NCBI RefSeq assembly: GCF_018131185.1
Contig: NZ_JAFCJE010000009.1
Coordinates: forward strand, 151,933-215,932
Direction of reading: 5' to 3'
Length of the DNA: 64,000 bases
DNA from: Bradyrhizobium diazoefficiens
GTDB lineage: Bacteria; Pseudomonadota; Alphaproteobacteria; Rhizobiales; Xanthobacteraceae
Shown: one piece after another, positions 8,279 through 18,712 of the stretch
How positions within the stretch are numbered: position 1 is the first letter of the stretch
Layout of the letters: each line of letters begins with the position of its first letter
Notes under the pieces: model-generated
Told to the model about the DNA's origin: nothing
Database searches by the model: none
The model's input: the letters and a program-made list of their open reading frames with translations, nothing else
Translations under genes and position numbers: made by a program

Positions 8279-10600
8279 CTATTGTCCGGCCGCTCTCTCA
8301 TGAATTCGCTCGGACTGCGACTGATAGGCGGCAGCCTCGTGTGCGGACACCAGAGTCAGGCGAACCGCGACGTTCTTGTGGTAGGGCGTGCCCGCAATGG
8401 GGTCGCGGTTGCCGCTCTCGGTGAGCAGATTGATGCGCGGTCCGTTGATTAGGCGTTCCCCGTCCGGCGAGGGATAAGCCTGGCCGTAGCCGTGCGGCAG
8501 CGCCAGCTGGCCATTCCGCATGGAGTCGTCGACCTTGCAGCGGACGACGAGCCGCCCGACGGCCGACTCCACGGCGATCCAGTCGCCATCCTTCGCACCC
8601 AACTCGCGCAGATCGCTCGAATTGATCAACAGGGCGCCGTCCGGATCCTCGCGACGCCAGGCCGGATCGCGAAAGATCTGGTTGGCGTTGAACATGCGTC
8701 GGCCACCAGCCGCCAGTATGAACGGAAACGCGCCTGGCGCGCCCGCAGCTTGCGGATCGAGACGCGCCAACCATTCCAGCATCTGCGGGACGACCAGCCG
8801 AACCTTGCGATCCGAATGGCTGATCAATGACCAGACCTCGTCGTACTCGTGCCGGGTCACCGCCGTGCCGTGCCGGGCAGCCACGATGGTGTCGAACAGG
8901 AGATCTCCGAGCTGCTGGTCCGTCACCTCGTCGGAGGCGCCGATCGCCCGCCGCACCGCTTGCGGCGATCGCTTCGCGCAAGCCAGCGCTGCGCTCCACA
9001 TCGGCGCCGCAGCCGCGGTACCGTCCGGAAGCGTCTGCCCCAGCGTATGATAGAGCACCAGGGCAGGCACTGCCGCAGGGTTTTCCGCGATAAAAGCACG
9101 AAAGGCCGTGGCAAATTCAGGCCGCGAGCGCCGTGCTATTTCCCGTAGCGGCGCGAGCACATTGTCACCCGGCAGAAGCCCCAGGGCGACGGCAAGCCGC
9201 GTGTAGATCTCGGGTTCCGGCAAGGTGCCGGCGAGCGGCGGCAAGACACCGGCACGAACGTGAAAATAGTTCGACGGAAATTCGAAGTTGAAGAGAGTAA
9301 ATTCGGTCTTCTCGTATTGTGTGGACGCCGGGAGAACGTAATGCGCGAGCCGTGCGGTTTCGGTCATCGCAACATCGACGACAACGCATAAGTCGAGCGA
9401 TTGCAACGCGCGCTCCACGGCCCCAGTGTTGGCGGCGGTATTGGCAGGATTGGAACTGTCGATCCAGGCGCAGCGCAAACGTTCTGGATGGTCCTTCAGC
9501 ACCGCTTCGGGGAAAATGTTGGGCGGCAATAAGCCCCCAATGATCGCGTCGCCGGTCGGCGCGAATGTCTGGTTCGGAGAGTTTGCCCATAGCGGTTGAA
9601 GCCAGCTATGCAATTGGTTGGTACCTTCGCGGCCGAAATTGCCGGAAAGCATGATCAGGAGCTTTTCAAGATAGGAGTTGAGAGTCGAGTTGATGCCCTG
9701 CTGGATGCCGAGTTCAACCCGAACCACCATGGCCTTCGCCGCCGCAATCATGGCGGCGCAACGCTCCAGCTCCGCGATGGAAACGTCGGCGGCGGCCGCC
9801 CATTCCTGAACCGGGATGTTCAATAGCGCCTGCCTCACTTCCGCGAATCCGATCGTGTGCTTCTCGATGAACGCGTGATCGATCCGGTCGGAGCGGACGA
9901 GCGTGGCCAGCAGCGCGCCAAGGAGAAACGCATCGGCGCCGGGACGAACCGCAAGATGCAGATCCGCCATTTCGGCGGTTTCGGTTCGCCTGGGGTCGAT
10001 GACGATCAGCTTGCGTGCGGGATCCTTGCGGATCTGATTGAGATGGTCGCGCGCATTGGGGAAGCCGTGCGCGATCCAGGGATTTGCACCGATGACGAGC
10101 AGGAGATCGCAATGATGAACGTCTTCTGTCGTGTGGCAGGTCTGGCTGCCGAACATGTGGCCGTTGACCCAGAAATCGCCGGTCTTCTCCTGCGAAAGGG
10201 CGTTGAAGACGCTGCGCGAGCCCAGCGCACGCAACAAGCCGCTGGCGTAGGCGCCGCCAGCGTGGTTGCCCTGCCCACCGCCGCCATAAAGGGCAATGCT
10301 CTTGCCGCCAAACCTGTCGACGATGTCCCGCAGCCGCTGCGCGATTTCTGCGATCGCCACGTCCCATTCGATCTCGTCAAAGCCGCCATCGGCCCGGCGA
10401 CGCAGCGGAGTCGTGAGCCGATCCCTGTGATGCGCATAATAGGGAATGCGGGTCGCCTTGTTGCACAGATAGCCCTGCGACTTCGGGTTTGAACGGTCGC
10501 CCCGCACTTTCTCGAGGCGGCCGTCATCTACCAAGACCTCGATACCGCAATTGACGTAACACAGGTTGCAGGCCGTCTTGAGCCACTTACCGGCCATCAT
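8279..10600 (-). CDS. Molybdopterin-dependent oxidoreductase, single-chain (DMSO reductase family)
   Basis: This is a 773-aa catalytic protein of the DMSO-reductase/formate dehydrogenase superfamily. An N-terminal [4Fe-4S] motif comprises C11, C14, C18 and C46. The metal ligand is likely C155 in GSQTCHTTEDV, followed by DLLLVIGANPW, the bis-MGD-binding signature. The C-terminal cofactor domain includes MFNANQIFRDP and ends in YHKNVAVRL. There is no Tat signal, so it is likely cytoplasmic, and there is no electron-transfer or membrane subunit nearby. The start has GGGAGGCGCCC directly before ATG; an ATG one codon later is also possible. It follows tetR by 10 nt. The substrate is unknown. Confidence 0.9.
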   Translation of the reverse strand: MMAGKWLKTACNLCYVNCGIEVLVDDGRLEKVRGDRSNPKSQGYLCNKATRIPYYAHHRDRLTTPLRRRADGGFDEIEWDVAIAEIAQRLRDIVDRFGGKSIALYGGGGQGNHAGGAYASGLLRALGSRSVFNALSQEKTGDFWVNGHMFGSQTCHTTEDVHHCDLLLVIGANPWIAHGFPNARDHLNQIRKDPARKLIVIDPRRTETAEMADLHLAVRPGADAFLLGALLATLVRSDRIDHAFIEKHTIGFAEVRQALLNIPVQEWAAAADVSIAELERCAAMIAAAKAMVVRVELGIQQGINSTLNSYLEKLLIMLSGNFGREGTNQLHSWLQPLWANSPNQTFAPTGDAIIGGLLPPNIFPEAVLKDHPERLRCAWIDSSNPANTAANTGAVERALQSLDLCVVVDVAMTETARLAHYVLPASTQYEKTEFTLFNFEFPSNYFHVRAGVLPPLAGTLPEPEIYTRLAVALGLLPGDNVLAPLREIARRSRPEFATAFRAFIAENPAAVPALVLYHTLGQTLPDGTAAAAPMWSAALACAKRSPQAVRRAIGASDEVTDQQLGDLLFDTIVAARHGTAVTRHEYDEVWSLISHSDRKVRLVVPQMLEWLARLDPQAAGAPGAFPFILAAGGRRMFNANQIFRDPAWRREDPDGALLINSSDLRELGAKDGDWIAVESAVGRLVVRCKVDDSMRNGQLALPHGYGQAYPSPDGERLINGPRINLLTESGNRDPIAGTPYHKNVAVRLTLVSAHEAAAYQSQSERIHERAAGQ

Positions 10601-10610
10601 GGGCGCCTCC

Positions 10611-11228
10611 CTATTTATCGCGTATTGCCTTTTTTGTTCTGCGCCGGGGCTTCTGTCTCCGGCGGTCTGCGGTCATGCGTCCGGCATCGAGGATGCTATC
10701 GGAGAGCTTCCCGGCACCGACAGCACGCGACAGCACGATCGATCCAACCATGGCCGCAATGGCGCCCGTCGCGATTTGGCGAGCCTGTTGGGGCGTCTCG
10801 TCGGGAAGCAGCTCGACAAAGACGTCGATCATATCTTCCAGTTTGGAAGCCAAGGCCCGCCGCTCGCCGGCACTCGATCGCGCGACATCGGCGGCCAGGG
10901 CCGGAAGCGCGCAACCGTGTCTTGGATTGTCGCGATGCCGAGGGCTGAGATAATCGGCGATCAACGCCTCGAACCGATCCTCGTCGCCCTTCCCGTTCGC
11001 CAGCTTCTTCCACCGTTCGACCATTTGGTCCATGGCAAAGGCGATGGCCTCGCCGACAAGCGCGGCACGCGAATCGAAATGGTTATAGAACCCACCGTGC
11101 GTCAGGCCCGCGAGCTTCATCAACTCGACAACGCTAAGCCCTTCGGCGCCGTTTTGACGCAAGCCGTAAGAGGCATTTTCGACGATCCGGCTGTGGGTCT
11201 GGCGCCTGTGGTCTTCGACGTAACGCAT
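10611..11228 (-). CDS. TetR/AcrR family transcriptional regulator
   Basis: This 205-aa protein has an N-terminal TetR helix-turn-helix (GAEGLSVVELMKLAGLTHGGFYNHFDSRAAL, split across about residues 27-57). A C-terminal ligand domain contains HGCALPALAADVARSS, common in TetR proteins of acyl-CoA and detoxification operons. I chose the ATG at 11228 because GGGAGGGTCG is just upstream; the frame continues upstream without a site. It is the first gene of the operon with the molybdopterin oxidoreductase, SDR B and hydratase, and is divergent from the thiolase. A 22-bp palindrome between them is its probable operator, so it likely represses both directions until an acyl-CoA or similar ligand binds. 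Confidence 0.9.
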   Translation of the reverse strand: MRYVEDHRRQTHSRIVENASYGLRQNGAEGLSVVELMKLAGLTHGGFYNHFDSRAALVGEAIAFAMDQMVERWKKLANGKGDEDRFEALIADYLSPRHRDNPRHGCALPALAADVARSSAGERRALASKLEDMIDVFVELLPDETPQQARQIATGAIAAMVGSIVLSRAVGAGKLSDSILDAGRMTADRRRQKPRRRTKKAIRDK

Positions 11229-11347
11229 CGACCCTCCCTGCAAGCTCATGGGTGACCGGCCGCACGAGCCGTTCCCATTCCCTCCCTGCAATTCTGGAAC
11301 CGCGCTATTGCAGACCACGGCAACATTTCATTGCAATGCCCACTATC

Positions 11348-11369
11348 TTATATGACTATCGTCATATAA
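11348..11369. promoter_or_regulatory. TetR-type operator between tetR and thiolase
   Basis: This is a perfect 22-bp palindrome with arms TTATATGAC and GTCATATAA around a 4-nt centre TATC. It lies in the 169-nt divergent region, 29 nt before the thiolase ATG. Size and symmetry are those of a TetR dimer-pair site. It overlaps the AT-rich sequence that should supply the -10 elements. Confidence 0.75.
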
Positions 11370-11397
11370 CAACAGCGATCAACAGGAGAAATTGGCC

Positions 11398-12591
<1,194 letters not shown>

Positions 12592-12686
12592 CACCGGCTG
12601 ACCCGACAAGAAGCGACTCGGCGAGCGGCGCGAACCGCGTCACTCGTCGCCTCGCAACCAAACCTCCTTCATCAGTGCAAAGTTTC

Positions 12687-13889
12687 ATGCCCGACCGGAT
12701 CAGGAACAGGCCGCGGGACATTCCCAGCTCCGGCGCCCTGCCGATCGCGGTCCTTTCCGTCCTGGCCGCGATGGGCACGCTGGCGACCAACATTCTGCTG
12801 CCGTCGCTGCCGCAGATTGCGATCTCATTGAACGTCACGACTGCGGCGGTCACGTCCGCCATCACGGTCTTTCTTGCCGTGTTCGGGGTGGGCCAGCTCC
12901 TGGTCGGACCGCTCTCGGATCGCTACGGAAGACGTTGGCCGGTGCTGATCGGATTTGCCGTGTTCTTCGCCGGCAGCGCTTGGTGCGGTCTGGCAACCGA
13001 TCTGCCTAATCTCCTCGCCGGCCGCGTCGTGCAGGCGACAGGTGCTTGCGCGACGTCGGTGCTGTCTCGCGCCATCGCCCGCGACATGTTCAGCGGCGCG
13101 GCTCTGGCACGCGCAATGGCGCTCATCATGATCGTTATGTCCGCCGCCCCCGGGTTCTCGCCGCTGCTGGGCGGCGCACTCGACCACAGCTTCGGATGGC
13201 GCGCCGAATTCGCGCTGGTCGCGGCCTTTGCCGCAGTCGGCGCCGTCGCCTACAGCATCGTTCTCGGCGAAACCCACCATTCGATCCGAACGCCGTTCAA
13301 TCCGATTGTCATCGGCAGGACCTATGCCGGCCTCATCGGCGACCGTCGCTTCGCTGTCCCCGCGGCCACCTCGAGCCTCATCATAGGCGGCTTGTTCTCG
13401 ATGTTTTCGGCCGCACCGCGCTTGTTCATCGAAGCACTGCACTTCACGCCGATCCAGCTCGGCCTCTTCTTCGCCGGCACCGTCTTTATCGTATTCGCGG
13501 CTGGCATGCTGGCGACGAGATTGGCGCCACGCTACGGGCTCGATAGCCCGATCCGGGCAGCATTGTTGGCGACAGCGGCCAGCAGCCTTGCGGTTCTGCT
13601 CATCTCGGTGGTCAACCCGACTTTCTTGCCGTTCCTGGGCGCGATGAGCGTCTATCTCCTCGGCATGGGGATTGTCAGCCCACTGGCCACCGCACGCGCT
13701 CTCTCGCCATTCGGCAACAAGGCCGGCGCGGCCTCGGCGCTGCTGGGCTTCTGGCAGATGATGACCGCCGCGATCGGCGTGTGGCTTGCTGCCACGGTGT
13801 CGCATGAAGCGATGCTGGCGCTGGGCGTCGTGCTGAGCGGGTTTTCCCTGCTGGCCCTTGGCCTGTACGCGCGGGGCCCCGGATCTTGA
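12687..13889 (+). CDS. MFS transporter, Bcr/CflA-type drug exporter
   Basis: This is a roughly 400-aa major facilitator with 12 predicted membrane segments. The first is ALPIAVLSVLAAMGTLATNILLPSLP, a hallmark of the Bcr/CflA group. The loop 2-3 motif A reads GPLSDRYGRR. It is expected to export a small molecule by proton antiport across the inner membrane. No clear Shine-Dalgarno precedes the ATG at 12687; a GTG at 12675 is an alternative. It follows the thiolase by about 95 nt on the same strand and may be co-transcribed. A role in expelling a toxic pathway substrate is inference. Confidence 0.87.
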   Translation: MPDRIRNRPRDIPSSGALPIAVLSVLAAMGTLATNILLPSLPQIAISLNVTTAAVTSAITVFLAVFGVGQLLVGPLSDRYGRRWPVLIGFAVFFAGSAWCGLATDLPNLLAGRVVQATGACATSVLSRAIARDMFSGAALARAMALIMIVMSAAPGFSPLLGGALDHSFGWRAEFALVAAFAAVGAVAYSIVLGETHHSIRTPFNPIVIGRTYAGLIGDRRFAVPAATSSLIIGGLFSMFSAAPRLFIEALHFTPIQLGLFFAGTVFIVFAAGMLATRLAPRYGLDSPIRAALLATAASSLAVLLISVVNPTFLPFLGAMSVYLLGMGIVSPLATARALSPFGNKAGAASALLGFWQMMTAAIGVWLAATVSHEAMLALGVVLSGFSLLALGLYARGPGS

Positions 13890-13925
13890 TCAGCTTGTGA
13901 AGCCACACGCGCTCCCGGCACGGCA

Positions 13926-14579
13926 TCAGGTGCCGTGGAATTCCGGCTTGCTGCTACCCGGCGGGCGCTTCATCTCGAACATGTTTTCGGTCCTGACCTC
14001 GAGGTAATCTCCACCCCGGCCGGCACGCAATATCGGACGCGCAAGTGCCGTGTTGTAGACGCCGTCCTCGATCAACGATTTGTCGATGTAGACCGCGACA
14101 ACCTCGCCAAGCACGAACCAACCTTCGACCTTTTCACCGCGTGCGTTGGCCAGTTGGGAGACCTCGACGACCTTACATTCCATGGCGGCCCTGCTCTCGC
14201 CCACTCGCGGCACGTCAACATGGCGCCCGGGTATCGGCGTCAGTCCGGCTGCTTCGAACTCGCTCACGCCGTGATCGAGCGGTGCCGCTGTCACGTTCAT
14301 GCGTTCGCCGAGATCCATGGTGACCAGATTCCAGACGAACTCGCGGGTCTCGCTGACGTTCTTGACCGTGTCCTTCCACGAAATCGAGGAGAATCCGATG
14401 ATCGGAGGATCGTAGAGGAACGCGTTGAAGAAGCTGTACGGCGCGAGGTTGAGTTGACCAGCCGCATTACGCGACGAGATCCAGCCGATCGGACGCGGCG
14501 CGACAATCGCGTTGAACGGATTATGCCGGAGCCCGTGGCCCTTCGATGGCTCGTAATAGTGGAAGTCTGACGGATCCAT
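13926..14579 (-). CDS. Flavin reductase-like / FMN-binding split-barrel protein
   Basis: This 217-aa protein carries a flavin reductase-like domain. It opens DFHYYEPSKGHGLRHNPFNAIVAPRPIGWISS, with the family segments NLAPYSFFNAF and PPIIGFSS. Such proteins bind FMN and can reduce free flavin or act as oxygenase partners; no oxygenase component is adjacent. The ATG at 14579 was preferred to a longer frame because AAAGGGACC precedes it and the extension has no family similarity. It is the third gene of the ligase 2, SDR C and flavin reductase operon. A small hairpin with arms CACGGCA/TGCCGTG overlaps its stop codon. Confidence 0.86.
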   Translation of the reverse strand: MDPSDFHYYEPSKGHGLRHNPFNAIVAPRPIGWISSRNAAGQLNLAPYSFFNAFLYDPPIIGFSSISWKDTVKNVSETREFVWNLVTMDLGERMNVTAAPLDHGVSEFEAAGLTPIPGRHVDVPRVGESRAAMECKVVEVSQLANARGEKVEGWFVLGEVVAVYIDKSLIEDGVYNTALARPILRAGRGGDYLEVRTENMFEMKRPPGSSKPEFHGT

Positions 14580-14656
14580 AAGGTCCCTTTCCCGAGGTCG
14601 CCGATAGTCGGCGATCGCTCGCCAGTCGAGCTCCATCACACCGCAAGCGGCTCCCG

Positions 14657-15394
14657 CTACCACTTCTCGCCGAAGGGGCGAATCTCGAGCTCGAAAGTCC
14701 AGGCGCTTCTGGGCTGCTGATAGAGCAGCCAATAGGACTCAGCGACCGACGAGGGCGGCATCAAGAGATTGGGGTCGTCCAGCGCATTGGGACCGAGCGC
14801 CTCGATCCGCCGCTGGCGGACCCATTCGGTATCAACTCCGGAATCGATGATGAGATGGGCCACGTGGATGTTCTTTGGACCCAGTTCGCGCGCGGTCGCC
14901 TGCGCCACGGCCCGCAGGCCGAACTTCGCGCTGGCGAAGGCTGCGTAGCCGCTTCCGCCGCGAAGGCTCGCGGTCGCACCGGTGAAGAAGATATTGCCCT
15001 TGCCGCGGGGCAGCATCAGGCGGGCGGCCTCACGGCCGGCGAGAAAGCCGGAATAGCAGGCCATCTCCCAGACCTTGCGGAACACGCGTTCGGTCGTATC
15101 CAGGATCGGAAAATTGACGTTGGCGCCGATGTTGAAGATACAAACCTCGAGCGGCGCGTGCTTGTCCGCGTCGCCGAGAAAGGAGATGATCTCCTCTTCC
15201 TTGCGCGCATCGAGAGAGCGCGCGTGGATTTCGCCGCCTGCCGCCTCGATCTCCTTGACCAGGGGCTCGAGCTTGGCGCCATTGCGGCGCCCGGCGAACA
15301 CGGTGAAGCCCTCTGAAGCGAACTTCTTGGCGATCTCGCCGCCGATATAGTCTCCGGCGCCGATCACGGCCACGGTTGCGTTTCTCTTTTGCAA
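14657..15394 (-). CDS. SDR-like protein lacking catalytic Tyr (SDR C)
   Basis: This is a 245-aa SDR-fold protein. The glycine motif is degenerate (VIGAGDYIGGEIAKKFA), and the active-site position YxxxK is FASAK (in YAAFASAKFGLRAVAQ), so Phe replaces the catalytic Tyr. The segment FFTGATASLRGG replaces the usual catalytic-Ser loop. This matches my memory of the divergent classical-SDR subgroup (SDR_c10) defined by Phe at the Tyr position. The tail WTFELEIRPFGEKW is shared with its paralogues. It starts 18 nt after ligase 2 and is co-transcribed with it. It is closest to SDR D at 17264. Confidence 0.88.
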   Translation of the reverse strand: MQKRNATVAVIGAGDYIGGEIAKKFASEGFTVFAGRRNGAKLEPLVKEIEAAGGEIHARSLDARKEEEIISFLGDADKHAPLEVCIFNIGANVNFPILDTTERVFRKVWEMACYSGFLAGREAARLMLPRGKGNIFFTGATASLRGGSGYAAFASAKFGLRAVAQATARELGPKNIHVAHLIIDSGVDTEWVRQRRIEALGPNALDDPNLLMPPSSVAESYWLLYQQPRSAWTFELEIRPFGEKW

Positions 15395-15412
15395 GGATGC
15401 CTCCCGGTAAGG

Positions 15413-17014
15413 TTAGATATGTTGCCGGCGGAGTTCGGACTGCACCGGAGGGACTGCGCCACCTTCGCGCAAGGACTCCGCCAGCTTGTGCTTGAGTATC
15501 TTGCCGGTCGAGGTCGCCGGCAAGGCATCAAGTACGATGATTTCGGACGGCCGTTTGTAGGACGTCAGCTGGGATCGGGCGAAACTCTTCAGAGTCTCGG
15601 GCGTCGTGCGCGATCTCGGCAGCAATTGCACGAAGGCGACGATCTCCTCGTTGCCGTCCGCGGCACGACCGACCACAGCCGATTGCACGACGTCCTTGTG
15701 TGAATTGAGGACCGCTTCGACCTCCGCGGGATAGACGTTGAACCCGGATCGGATGATCATTTCCTTGGAGCGGCCCACGATGTACAGACAATCGCCGTCG
15801 AAACGCGCGAGATCGCCGGTATTGAACCAACCCTCGCTATCAATCACCTTCGCGGTAAGCTCGGGGGCACGATAGTACCCCAGCATCACGTTGCGCCCGC
15901 GAACATGCAACTCGCCGACTTCACCTGCGGCCGTCGGAAACCCTTCCAGGGTTCGCACCCGCGCCTCCACACCCGGCAACAGCGTACCAACCGCCTGATC
16001 CGAGCGCGGCCTGTCGAAACGGACGCCTGATATTCCCGGCGAGCATTCGGTGATCCCGTAGCCGTTGAGCAACGAAAGCCCGAACTCCCTTTCCACACGC
16101 AACTTCAGATTCAAATCCAGCGGCGCGCCGGCGACGGCAATCAGGCGCAACGAGCCTCGGGCGAGCTGCTCCACGCCTGATACGGTCTTGTACTCCAGCA
16201 GGCGCTGATAGGTGGCAGGCACGCCATTGAGGATGGTGACACCCTCCTCCGCGATCGCCTTTGCGGTCGTTGCCGGATCGTACTTGCTGACCATCCGCAC
16301 CGTGCCGCCGACCATCAGCGTCATGATCAGGAGCGAGATGCCGACGATATGCGAGATCGGCAACACCAGATAGATCTTGTCGTCCTCGGTCATCCTGCGG
16401 AAATATGCGGTGGTTTTCGCACTGATCAGCAGGTTGTCGTGCGAGAGCATCACCCCCTTGGGAGTCCCCGTCGTGCCCGAGGTGTAGATCAGCACCGCGA
16501 CCTGTTTTGCGGGATTGGCCTGCACCGGCTCGACGGTCGCGCTTTCGTTGAGCGGACCGACACCAATGTCTGCAAGTGCGCCAATTCGCCGGTTCTCGGC
16601 GCCATGGCGGGAGGCGTGAGCAGCGGCCTCCTTCGAAATGCCCGACGTGAAAAACATCCGGCGGGCGCCGCTGTGGTCGCGGATCTGGTCCAGTTCGCGC
16701 GCCGACAAGCGCGGGTTGGCGACAATCGCCCAGGCGTCGAGCCGGCTCGACGCCAACAGCAAAGCGGCAAGCGCAATACAGTTTTCGCTGACGAGGATCA
16801 TCCGATCGCCGGCCCTGATCCCCAGGGACGAGAGTACGGTGGCGATCCCGTCAACGCGCTGCTCCAGGTCCCCGTAAGTCCAGGAAGCCCCGTCTTCCAC
16901 CAGCGCAATCCGGCTGGGCGCTCTGGCAACCTGGCTTGCCGTGACTTCATGGATGCGGCTCGGCAAGCCGACAGCAATCTCGTCGAGACCGATCGCCTCT
17001 GACAGCTCCACCAC
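15413..17014 (-). CDS. Acyl-CoA synthetase (AMP-forming), ligase 2
   Basis: This 533-aa ANL ligase is paralogous to ligase 1, with nearly the same motif spacing: LIYTSGTTGTPKGVMLSHDN, YGITECSPGISGVR, GWFNTGDLARF and the catalytic lysine in STGKILKHKL. I favour the GTG at 17014 (protein MVELSEAIGL) because GGGAGG lies six nt upstream and the N-terminus then aligns with ligase 1. An ATG at 17038 in the same frame has no good ribosome-binding site. It heads the operon with SDR C and the flavin reductase. Its promoter at 17071-17098 holds the shared GTTCT-N5-AGAAC palindrome, so both ligases are likely under one regulator. Confidence 0.91.
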   Translation of the reverse strand: MVELSEAIGLDEIAVGLPSRIHEVTASQVARAPSRIALVEDGASWTYGDLEQRVDGIATVLSSLGIRAGDRMILVSENCIALAALLLASSRLDAWAIVANPRLSARELDQIRDHSGARRMFFTSGISKEAAAHASRHGAENRRIGALADIGVGPLNESATVEPVQANPAKQVAVLIYTSGTTGTPKGVMLSHDNLLISAKTTAYFRRMTEDDKIYLVLPISHIVGISLLIMTLMVGGTVRMVSKYDPATTAKAIAEEGVTILNGVPATYQRLLEYKTVSGVEQLARGSLRLIAVAGAPLDLNLKLRVEREFGLSLLNGYGITECSPGISGVRFDRPRSDQAVGTLLPGVEARVRTLEGFPTAAGEVGELHVRGRNVMLGYYRAPELTAKVIDSEGWFNTGDLARFDGDCLYIVGRSKEMIIRSGFNVYPAEVEAVLNSHKDVVQSAVVGRAADGNEEIVAFVQLLPRSRTTPETLKSFARSQLTSYKRPSEIIVLDALPATSTGKILKHKLAESLREGGAVPPVQSELRRQHI

Positions 17015-17070
17015 GACTGACCTCCCGATCGAACCCATGCCGGCTTTTGCGACCCGGCATCTGGCGTCGG

Positions 17071-17098
17071 AATATAGTTCTTTTTTAGAACTCGTCAA
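17071..17098 (-). promoter_or_regulatory. Promoter with embedded palindromic operator (site 2)
   Basis: On the minus strand a -35 TTGACG (17098-17093) and -10 TATATT (17076-17071) are separated by 16 nt. The spacer contains the palindrome GTTCTAAAAAAGAAC (17091-17077). Arms and placement match sites 1 and 3. It drives ligase 2; the GTG start is about 50 nt from the expected transcription start. Confidence 0.7.
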
Positions 17099-17263
17099 TC
17101 GATATGTCGTCGTCTTTCCCGGGATCGTCTGGGCAACCCGTCTGCCTCTTCTCATATAAAAGAGCGAAGCTACGACGATCGCAAGAGCGGCCGTCGTTTA
17201 CAGCGCGTCATTCGGCAGCTAGTGTGCATAACGTATCAAATAAGAACTTAAGGAGGAACGAAA

Positions 17264-18007
17264 ATGGCAACGAGCCGCGGTGTAGCGATACTTGTGGGCG
17301 CAGGCGATGCCATTGGCGCTGCGGTCGCCCGGCGTTTTGCCAAGGGCGGCTATACGGTTTGCATCTGCAGGCGTGACGCGTCCAAATCGCAGGGGCTCGT
17401 GGCGGAGCTGAGGGCTCTCGGGCATGACATTCACGCCTTCAGCGTCGATGCCCGCCAGGAAGCGGACGTCCAAGGCATATTCGCGCGGGTCGAGAAAGAG
17501 CTCGGGCCTGTCGAGGTCTGCCTCTACAATGCCGGCTCCAACGTCAACAAGCCCCTGCTCGACACCACGGAGAAGCTGTTCTTCAAAGCCTGGGAACTCG
17601 CCTGCTACGGCGGCTTCCTGGTCGGACGCGAGGCTGCGCGCGTGATGCTGCCGCGCGGACGCGGCACCATTTTCTTCACCGGAGCGACGGCCAGTGTGCG
17701 TGGCGGCAAGGGATTTGCCGCGTTCTCGTCGGCGAAGTTCGGACTTCGAGCAGTTGCCCAGGCGATGGCGCGCGAGCTTGGACCGAAGAACATTCACGTC
17801 GTCCACCTCCTGATCGACGCTGGCGTGGACAGCGAGGCGATTCACCAGCGCATGAAGGCAGCGAAGGGGATCGAAGCAAGCGACATTCCGCCGGATAGTC
17901 TGACCAAGACCTCCTCCATTGCCGAAGCCTATTGGTTCACTCACCAGCAAAGCAGAGATGGCTGGACCCACGAACTCGATCTCCGCCCGTCCGTGGAGAA
18001 GTGGTAG
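17264..18007 (+). CDS. SDR-like protein lacking catalytic Tyr (SDR D)
   Basis: This 247-aa SDR-fold protein closely resembles SDR C. The nucleotide motif is LVGAGDAIGAAVARRFA and the pseudo-active site FSSAK (in GFAAFSSAKFGLRAVAQ) has Phe for the catalytic Tyr. FFTGATASVRGGKG and the tail HELDLRPSVEKW are shared features. A strong site (AAGGAGGAACG) precedes the ATG at 17264. It is transcribed divergently from ligase 2 and is followed, with one base between stop and start, by a GST gene. That tight coupling suggests the two act on the same intermediate. Confidence 0.88.
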   Translation: MATSRGVAILVGAGDAIGAAVARRFAKGGYTVCICRRDASKSQGLVAELRALGHDIHAFSVDARQEADVQGIFARVEKELGPVEVCLYNAGSNVNKPLLDTTEKLFFKAWELACYGGFLVGREAARVMLPRGRGTIFFTGATASVRGGKGFAAFSSAKFGLRAVAQAMARELGPKNIHVVHLLIDAGVDSEAIHQRMKAAKGIEASDIPPDSLTKTSSIAEAYWFTHQQSRDGWTHELDLRPSVEKW

Positions 18008-18008
18008 C

Positions 18009-18686
18009 ATGAGCGCGACGCCAAACCTGACGCTATGGGGCGTTGGAACAAGCCGCACCATTCGTCCGCATTGGGCCATGCACGAGCTGGGTCTGGTCTA
18101 TGAGACAAAGCCCATTGGGCCGCGAACCGGCGAGACCAAGACCGCAGAATACTCGAAGCTCAATCCGCGCCAGAAGATCCCGCTGCTTCAGGACGGTGAC
18201 TTCTGCATCGGCGAGAGCGCGGCGATCGTTGCTTATTTGTCGCGAATGTATTCCACGACGGAACGCTCGCTGATTCCGGAAGCCCCCCGCGAATATGCAG
18301 CGTGGCTGGAATGGTGCTTCTTTATCGTCGCGGAGCTGGATTCCACCAGCCTTTATGTGATGCGCCGCCATCGTGCCGACGCGCTCGGCCCGATCTACGG
18401 CGTCGCGCCCGAGGTCGTTGCCCAAGCCGGCGAGTATTTCCGCCAGCAGTTGCGCCATGTCGAGGTCGCGTTCTCGGACGGCCGGCAATTTCTGATGGGC
18501 GACCGGTTTACCAGCGCAGACATCCTGCTCACGACCTGCCTTGAGTGGGCCATCGTTTATGGCGTGCCCATTTGCGACAACGCTCAGCCCTATCTCGAGC
18601 GCATCAGGAAACGGGATGCATTTCAGCGAGCCCTCGCGGCGAATGTCGCGATGGCACCGATCACGCCGGTGCCGGCGAAGGCCTAG
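18009..18686 (+). CDS. Glutathione S-transferase family protein
   Basis: This 225-aa protein has a thioredoxin-fold N-terminal domain (NLTLWGVGTSRTIRPHWAMHELG, with a Ser/Arg pair at the usual catalytic position). It also has the glutathione-binding elements KIPLLQDGDF and GESAAIVAYLS, then an all-alpha C-terminal domain. The start ATG at 18009 follows the SDR D stop by one base, and GGAGAAG in the SDR 3' end is its ribosome-binding site. The 30-codon extension upstream is the SDR D gene in another frame. It may conjugate or isomerise an intermediate with glutathione. Cooperation with the HCCA-isomerase-like protein at 20015 is inference. Confidence 0.9.
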   Translation: MSATPNLTLWGVGTSRTIRPHWAMHELGLVYETKPIGPRTGETKTAEYSKLNPRQKIPLLQDGDFCIGESAAIVAYLSRMYSTTERSLIPEAPREYAAWLEWCFFIVAELDSTSLYVMRRHRADALGPIYGVAPEVVAQAGEYFRQQLRHVEVAFSDGRQFLMGDRFTSADILLTTCLEWAIVYGVPICDNAQPYLERIRKRDAFQRALAANVAMAPITPVPAKA

Positions 18687-18712
18687 AAGACCACTGCCAA
18701 CGGGCTTCGCGG